DNA of 64,000 bases from contig JAFYCS010000107.1 in NCBI GenBank assembly GCA_017539565.1, positions 1 to 64,000 of the forward strand, written 5' to 3'. Under the pieces are notes generated by a model. That model made no database searches, was not told where the DNA came from, and saw only the letters and a list, made by a program, of their open reading frames with translations. The position numbers and the translations under genes are program-made. This DNA comes from Lachnospiraceae bacterium. GTDB taxonomy: Bacteria; Bacillota; Clostridia; Lachnospirales; Lachnospiraceae. Shown here piece after piece: positions 59,857 to 64,000 of the stretch; the first letter of the stretch is position 1, and each line of letters begins with the position of its first letter.

Positions 59857-62310
59857 ATGAAAAGAATAATACCGGACAAAAACTGGAAGATGAGAAGAGT
59901 GGGCGAAGACCGGTTCTGCGAGGCGTCGGTACCGGGATCGGTCTATCAGGACCTGCTTAACGCGGGACGGATGGAGGATCCGTTCTGGAAAGACAATGAA
60001 ACAGAAGCCCTTAAACTGATGGATCACGATTATGAATACAGCACGACATTCATATGTGATGACGAAGCGGCGGATATGTCCGAACTGCTGCTTGTTTTTG
60101 AAGGACTGGACACTCTGGCTGATATATATATCAACGGCGGACATATAGCTTATGCCAACAATATGCACAGGACGTGGAAGTATCCGATAAAGCCGGTCGT
60201 AAAGAAGGGGGAAAATGAACTGAAGGTAGTTTTCCACTCACCTACTGCGTTTATAGAAAAAGCATTTAAGGAGGCGCCGACGCTTGGCACCGATGACGCG
60301 ATGAACGGCTTTGTTCATATAAGAAAAGCTCATTACATGTTTGGCTGGGACTGGGGTGCACATCTTCCCGATGCAGGTATCTGGCGTCCGGTGTATATAG
60401 AAGCGATCGACAGAGCACGGATCGAAAGCGTGGAGATCCGGCAGTATCATGAGAACGGAAGCGTGAGGCTTGAACTGATACCGGAGATCGCAGTCTTTGA
60501 TACGGCATACTCCGAAGAAGACGGAGTACTCTCTTTTGAAATAAAAGACCCTGACGGGCAGGTGATCAAAGAGGGCATTGTCTGTGAAGAGACAGTGATA
60601 GATGAGCCGAAACTCTGGTGGCCTAACGGTCTGGGTGAGCAGTATCTTTATACGGTGTCCGTTACGCTTCGTGACGGCGGCGGAAAAACACTTGATGAAT
60701 ACAGCAGGAGGATAGGCCTTCGTACGCTTACCATGGACAGGACCGTGGACCGCTGGGGTGAGAGATTCGCAAGCTGCGTCAACGGCGTAAACTTCTTCGC
60801 GATGGGTGCAGACTATATTCCCGAGGATCATCTTCTTGGCAGGGTAACAGAGGAAACAACGAGAGAGCTTTTGGAAAAGGCTGTGTTCGCAAACTTCAAT
60901 TCTATAAGAGTATGGGGCGGCGGGCATTATCCGGACGACTGGTTTTATGATCTGTGCGATGAGATGGGACTGGTGGTGTGGCAGGACTTTATGTTCGCCT
61001 GCGCTGTATATGATCTGACTCCCGAATTTGAAGAAAACATCACGGCAGAGATCATAGATAATCTTAAGAGGATCAGGCATCATGCATCTCTGGGGCTTAT
61101 GTGCGGAAACAACGAGATGGAGCAGTTTGTCAAAGAACGGACCTGGGTCAGCAAGGACAGTGAAGTCCGTGATTATATAATCATGTATGAAAGGATCATG
61201 CCCGCATTGATGAAGAAGTATGCTCCTCAGGTGTATTACTGGCCTGCCAGCCCTTCGTCGGGCGGATCCTTTGACGATCCCAGAGACGAGAACCGCGGTG
61301 ATGTCCATTACTGGGATGTATGGCACGGCAATGTTCCTTTTTCGGAATACAGAAAGCATTATTTCCGTTATCTGTCAGAATTCGGATTTCAGTCTTTCCC
61401 CGCGAAAAAGACCGTTGAGACATTTACGGATGATGAGAATGACATGAATATCTTTTCGTATATCATGGAAAGGCATCAGAGAAACGGCACCGCAAACGGA
61501 AAGATCATGAATTATATGCAGCAGACTTATAAGTATCCGACGAGTTTTGATACTGTGATATATGCTTCACAGCTGCTGCAGGCAGACGCTATCCGTTACG
61601 GCGTTGAGCATCTGAGAAGAAACAGGAATGATGACCGGTGCATGGGAGCTGTTTACTGGCAGTTCAATGACTGCTGGCCTGTTGCTTCATGGTCAAGCGT
61701 GGATTACTGTCAGCGGCTTAAAGCCCTCCATTATTTTGCAAGAAGATTTTTTGCACCGCTTATGATCTCCTGTGAGGAAGAGGGGATGCTGGGAAGCGGA
61801 CAGGAACTTGTAAGGCTTCCTTTTGAATTCAGAAAATCCATAAGACTCAATGTTACAAATGAAAGCCGCGATGAAAAACAGGTGAGAGTGGAATGGGAGA
61901 TAAGAGATGCTTCGGCGCGGGTGCTTCGGAGTGAAGCTGCGGATATTTCCGTACCGTCCTTATCAAGTGTATGGCTGGACAGGGTTGAACTGCCTGATAT
62001 AGCGATATATGATGAGTATGTAAGTTACAGGGCTGTTATCGAAGGAAAGACAGTATCGGAAGGAACCGTTATCTTCTCATATCCCAAGTATTTCAGATAT
62101 GAAGATCCGGAATTGAGATATGAGATCGACGGCGATATGATCACGGTATATGCTTCGAAATATGCCAGGGGCGTAGAGATCCGGAATGATAATGAAGATC
62201 TGATCCTTGATGATAATTATTTCGATCTGAACGGCGATTCGAAAACAGTCAGGATCCTCAGCGGAAATGCGGATAAGCTGAGACTCAGAAGTGTGTTTGA
62301 TATCAGATAA
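59857..62310 (+). CDS. GH2 beta-mannosidase
   Basis: An 817-residue glycosidase releasing mannose from the non-reducing end of beta-mannosides. Visible features: the N-terminal jelly-roll with LVFEGLDTLADIYINGGHIA, a beta-sandwich, and a TIM barrel with acid/base Glu420 in CGNNEME and nucleophile Glu508 in SEFGFQSFP; a C-terminal sandwich completes it. No signal peptide, so it acts on imported oligosaccharides. The short reading opening KNWKMRRVGEDRFCEASVPG is typical. The fusion gene follows after 16 bases. Confidence 0.92.
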   Translation: MKRIIPDKNWKMRRVGEDRFCEASVPGSVYQDLLNAGRMEDPFWKDNETEALKLMDHDYEYSTTFICDDEAADMSELLLVFEGLDTLADIYINGGHIAYANNMHRTWKYPIKPVVKKGENELKVVFHSPTAFIEKAFKEAPTLGTDDAMNGFVHIRKAHYMFGWDWGAHLPDAGIWRPVYIEAIDRARIESVEIRQYHENGSVRLELIPEIAVFDTAYSEEDGVLSFEIKDPDGQVIKEGIVCEETVIDEPKLWWPNGLGEQYLYTVSVTLRDGGGKTLDEYSRRIGLRTLTMDRTVDRWGERFASCVNGVNFFAMGADYIPEDHLLGRVTEETTRELLEKAVFANFNSIRVWGGGHYPDDWFYDLCDEMGLVVWQDFMFACAVYDLTPEFEENITAEIIDNLKRIRHHASLGLMCGNNEMEQFVKERTWVSKDSEVRDYIIMYERIMPALMKKYAPQVYYWPASPSSGGSFDDPRDENRGDVHYWDVWHGNVPFSEYRKHYFRYLSEFGFQSFPAKKTVETFTDDENDMNIFSYIMERHQRNGTANGKIMNYMQQTYKYPTSFDTVIYASQLLQADAIRYGVEHLRRNRNDDRCMGAVYWQFNDCWPVASWSSVDYCQRLKALHYFARRFFAPLMISCEEEGMLGSGQELVRLPFEFRKSIRLNVTNESRDEKQVRVEWEIRDASARVLRSEAADISVPSLSSVWLDRVELPDIAIYDEYVSYRAVIEGKTVSEGTVIFSYPKYFRYEDPELRYEIDGDMITVYASKYARGVEIRNDNEDLILDDNYFDLNGDSKTVRILSGNADKLRLRSVFDIR

Positions 62311-62326
62311 CGATGGGGGTAAAAAA

Positions 62327-64000
62327 ATGGACAGACGATTTGTGATCGACACCGGAGAGAATAAGGAATACATGAAAGCTTTGGGAATGGAACTGCTTGA
62401 GTTTGGAAAGCTGTTTCCCTCGCAGAGCGGAGCGTCATATTACCTTGGCGACGACGGGAAGCCCTGGACTGACAGGCCCAGGGAGACCTGGATCACCTGC
62501 AGGATGGCTCATGTGTACAGTATGGCTGCTATGGCCGGATTTCCGGAAGGAAGAGAGCTGGCGGCTGCTGCGATAAGAGGATTATCCGGTGAGCTTAAGG
62601 ATAAGAATGCAGGCGGATGGTATGCGGGGATTACAGCTGACGGACAGGCGCTGCCGGATAAGCAGTGTTATGCTCACGCATTTGTGATCCTGGCTTCAAG
62701 CTCCGCTGTCCTTGCCGGTATTGAAGGCGCTGAAGAACTGCTGGAAGAGGCGCTTAAAGTATATGATGAAAAGTTCTGGGATGAGAACGAGGGACTGGCT
62801 GTCGATACCTGGGATACCGGATTTACCGTGCTTGATGACTACCGCGGATTAAATGCCAATATGCATACGGTAGAAGCTTTCCTTGCTGCAGCAGACTGCC
62901 TTTCCGATGAGAAGTACAGACAAAGAGCAGGAAGGATCATAGACAGAGTGATATCCTGGGCGGCTGATAATAGGTGGAGGATCCCGGAGCATTTCACCAA
63001 AAACTGGGAAGCGGATCTGGACTATAATAAGGATAAGCCCGATGATCCGTTTAAGCCCTACGGTGCAACACCGGGACACGGAATAGAATGGTCCAGACTG
63101 ATATCACAGTGGGCGATGTCGACGGCTTTGACAAAAGAGCGCCGGGCACATTATACAGATGCGGCGGTGAAGCTTTATGAGCGGGCTGTTGAAGACGCCT
63201 GGAATGCAGACGGCGCCTGCGGACTGGTTTATACTACGGACTGGGACGGAAAAGCCGTGGTGCACGACAGAATGCACTGGACGCTTGCGGAAGCGATCAA
63301 CACTTCGGCGGTGCTGTACAGGATTACAAATGAAAAAAAATATGCAGAGCATTATTCCATGTTTTCAGAGTATCTCGAGGATGTGGTACATGATCATGTT
63401 CATGGATCATGGTTCCATCAGCTGGACAGAAATAATAAACTGCTGGGTACGGTATGGCCCGGGAAAAGCGATATCTATCATGCTTTTCAGGCTACACAGA
63501 TCCCTTATCTGGATGTGGACAGATCCATTGCATATTCTATGAGCAGGAAAGATGTGCTGGCGCTTGGAGAATTATTGATCGATTTTACCTGTAACGGAGA
63601 GTCGGAACAGGGAAATATGCTTTTTGAGGCAAACCCCGGCGGAGCGCCGTGCAATGTTCTTGCCATGCTGACCAGGCTTGGAAAAAGAACCGGATTTATA
63701 GGTAAAGTCGGCGATGATCAGTTTGGAAGGCTGCTGCGCTCTACCCTGGATGAAGTGGGAATTGACAGCAGATATCTGATGACTGACGAAGACGTGCCGA
63801 CTACGCTTGCTTTTGTGCATAAGCTGGCGGATGGTGACAGGGAGTTTTCCTTCTACAGAAAACCGGGCGCGGATATGATGCTGGGTGTGGACGATATTAA
63901 GGAAAGTATGTTTAATACAAAGATATTCCACTTTGGCACATTGTCGATGACACATGAAAATGTTCGCAGTGCGACTATGAAGGCAGTGGAGATCGCAAAG
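62327..64000 (+). CDS. Fusion of mannose-isomerase-type AGE domain and PfkB sugar kinase (partial)
   Basis: One open frame of 558 codons runs from ATG 62327 (GGGGGT ribosome site) to the window end without a stop. Residues 1-404 form an AGE-family barrel of the mannose isomerase/YihS type: KQCYAHAFVILASSS, His180, PYGATPGHGIEW (His251, Glu254) and His385 in DIYHAF, close to YihS His176, His248, Glu251 and His383. From Met405 a PfkB kinase begins: VLALGELLIDF, then NPGGAPCNVLAMLTRLG and IGKVGDDQFG. The C-terminal half with the catalytic DTxGAGD site lies beyond the window. Predicted reactions: mannose to fructose, then phosphorylation. Confidence 0.85.
   Translation, partial: MDRRFVIDTGENKEYMKALGMELLEFGKLFPSQSGASYYLGDDGKPWTDRPRETWITCRMAHVYSMAAMAGFPEGRELAAAAIRGLSGELKDKNAGGWYAGITADGQALPDKQCYAHAFVILASSSAVLAGIEGAEELLEEALKVYDEKFWDENEGLAVDTWDTGFTVLDDYRGLNANMHTVEAFLAAADCLSDEKYRQRAGRIIDRVISWAADNRWRIPEHFTKNWEADLDYNKDKPDDPFKPYGATPGHGIEWSRLISQWAMSTALTKERRAHYTDAAVKLYERAVEDAWNADGACGLVYTTDWDGKAVVHDRMHWTLAEAINTSAVLYRITNEKKYAEHYSMFSEYLEDVVHDHVHGSWFHQLDRNNKLLGTVWPGKSDIYHAFQATQIPYLDVDRSIAYSMSRKDVLALGELLIDFTCNGESEQGNMLFEANPGGAPCNVLAMLTRLGKRTGFIGKVGDDQFGRLLRSTLDEVGIDSRYLMTDEDVPTTLAFVHKLADGDREFSFYRKPGADMMLGVDDIKESMFNTKIFHFGTLSMTHENVRSATMKAVEIAK

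Noticed and set aside
60238-61359. Antisense frame of 373 codons inside the GH2 gene
   Set aside because: The + strand frame has clear catalytic motifs across the same bases; the antisense protein is Cys/His-rich without domains.

Overview
The window reads as a chromosomal segment of a motile, Gram-positive anaerobe of the Clostridia, most probably a Lachnospiraceae member related to Butyrivibrio or Roseburia. This rests on the flagellar/chemotaxis gene order, the CheC/CheD pair, strong AGGAGG-type ribosome sites, lipoprotein and Pro/Thr-linker surface proteins, and plant or host glycan enzymes. It is an inference from gene content; no 16S gene is present. Apart from the lacI-type regulator, every gene I support lies on the + strand. 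I found no tRNA, rRNA, CRISPR array or transposase.

Layout. (1) 13-14288 is the distal part of a fla/che operon: flhA, flhF, flhG, a PilZ c-di-GMP receptor, cheB, cheA, cheW, cheC, cheD, a small membrane protein, the flagellar sigma factor, fapA, a small protein and a membrane-anchored coiled-coil protein (DUF6115, possibly SwrB-like). (2) 14331-28675 is an accessory envelope and signalling block: an MltG LysM-like protein, a secreted transglutaminase, a Y-family DNA polymerase under an apparent LexA box, a large GGDEF/EAL protein, two alpha/beta hydrolases, a lipoprotein, a beta-propeller protein and a TPR protein. (3) 28828-30780 is rpsB-tsf. (4) 30938-40729 is a second accessory block: a vWA/metallopeptidase-like protein and a MoxR ATPase preceded by near-identical 81-bp hairpin repeats, a diguanylate cyclase, an LRR protein, a GH127-like glycosidase, a polysaccharide deacetylase and a bactofilin. 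(5) 40763-45900 is the housekeeping run pyrH-frr-uppS-cdsA-dxr-rseP. In Bacillus subtilis the fla/che operon is followed directly by rpsB-tsf-pyrH-frr-uppS-cdsA-dxr-rasP, so blocks 2 and 4 look like insertions into an ancestral run.

(6) 45990-53697 holds DUF4125/DUF4037, a DUF362 ferredoxin-like protein, a decayed methyltransferase, a DUF89 protein, a lipoprotein, a phospholipase C-like protein, a GNAT acetyltransferase and a VanY-type peptidase. (7) 53750-58390 has a methionyl-tRNA-synthetase-like protein with a broken KMSKS loop, then a response-regulator/EAL protein with an HPt and a PAS protein. (8) 58589-64000 is a divergent sugar locus: a LacI-family regulator on the - strand facing a GH2 beta-mannosidase and a gene, cut by the window end, that fuses a mannose-isomerase-type AGE domain to a PfkB sugar kinase.

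Two themes tie the window together. Cyclic-di-GMP is made and broken down by three GGDEF/EAL proteins and sensed by the PilZ protein inside the flagellar operon. Mannose-containing glycans appear to be cut by the GH2 enzyme, and the freed mannose converted by the fusion enzyme through fructose to a fructose phosphate. The most unusual items are that fusion, the LexA-controlled and apparently leaderless polymerase gene, the KMSKS-less synthetase, and the paired hairpin repeats around the vWA gene.
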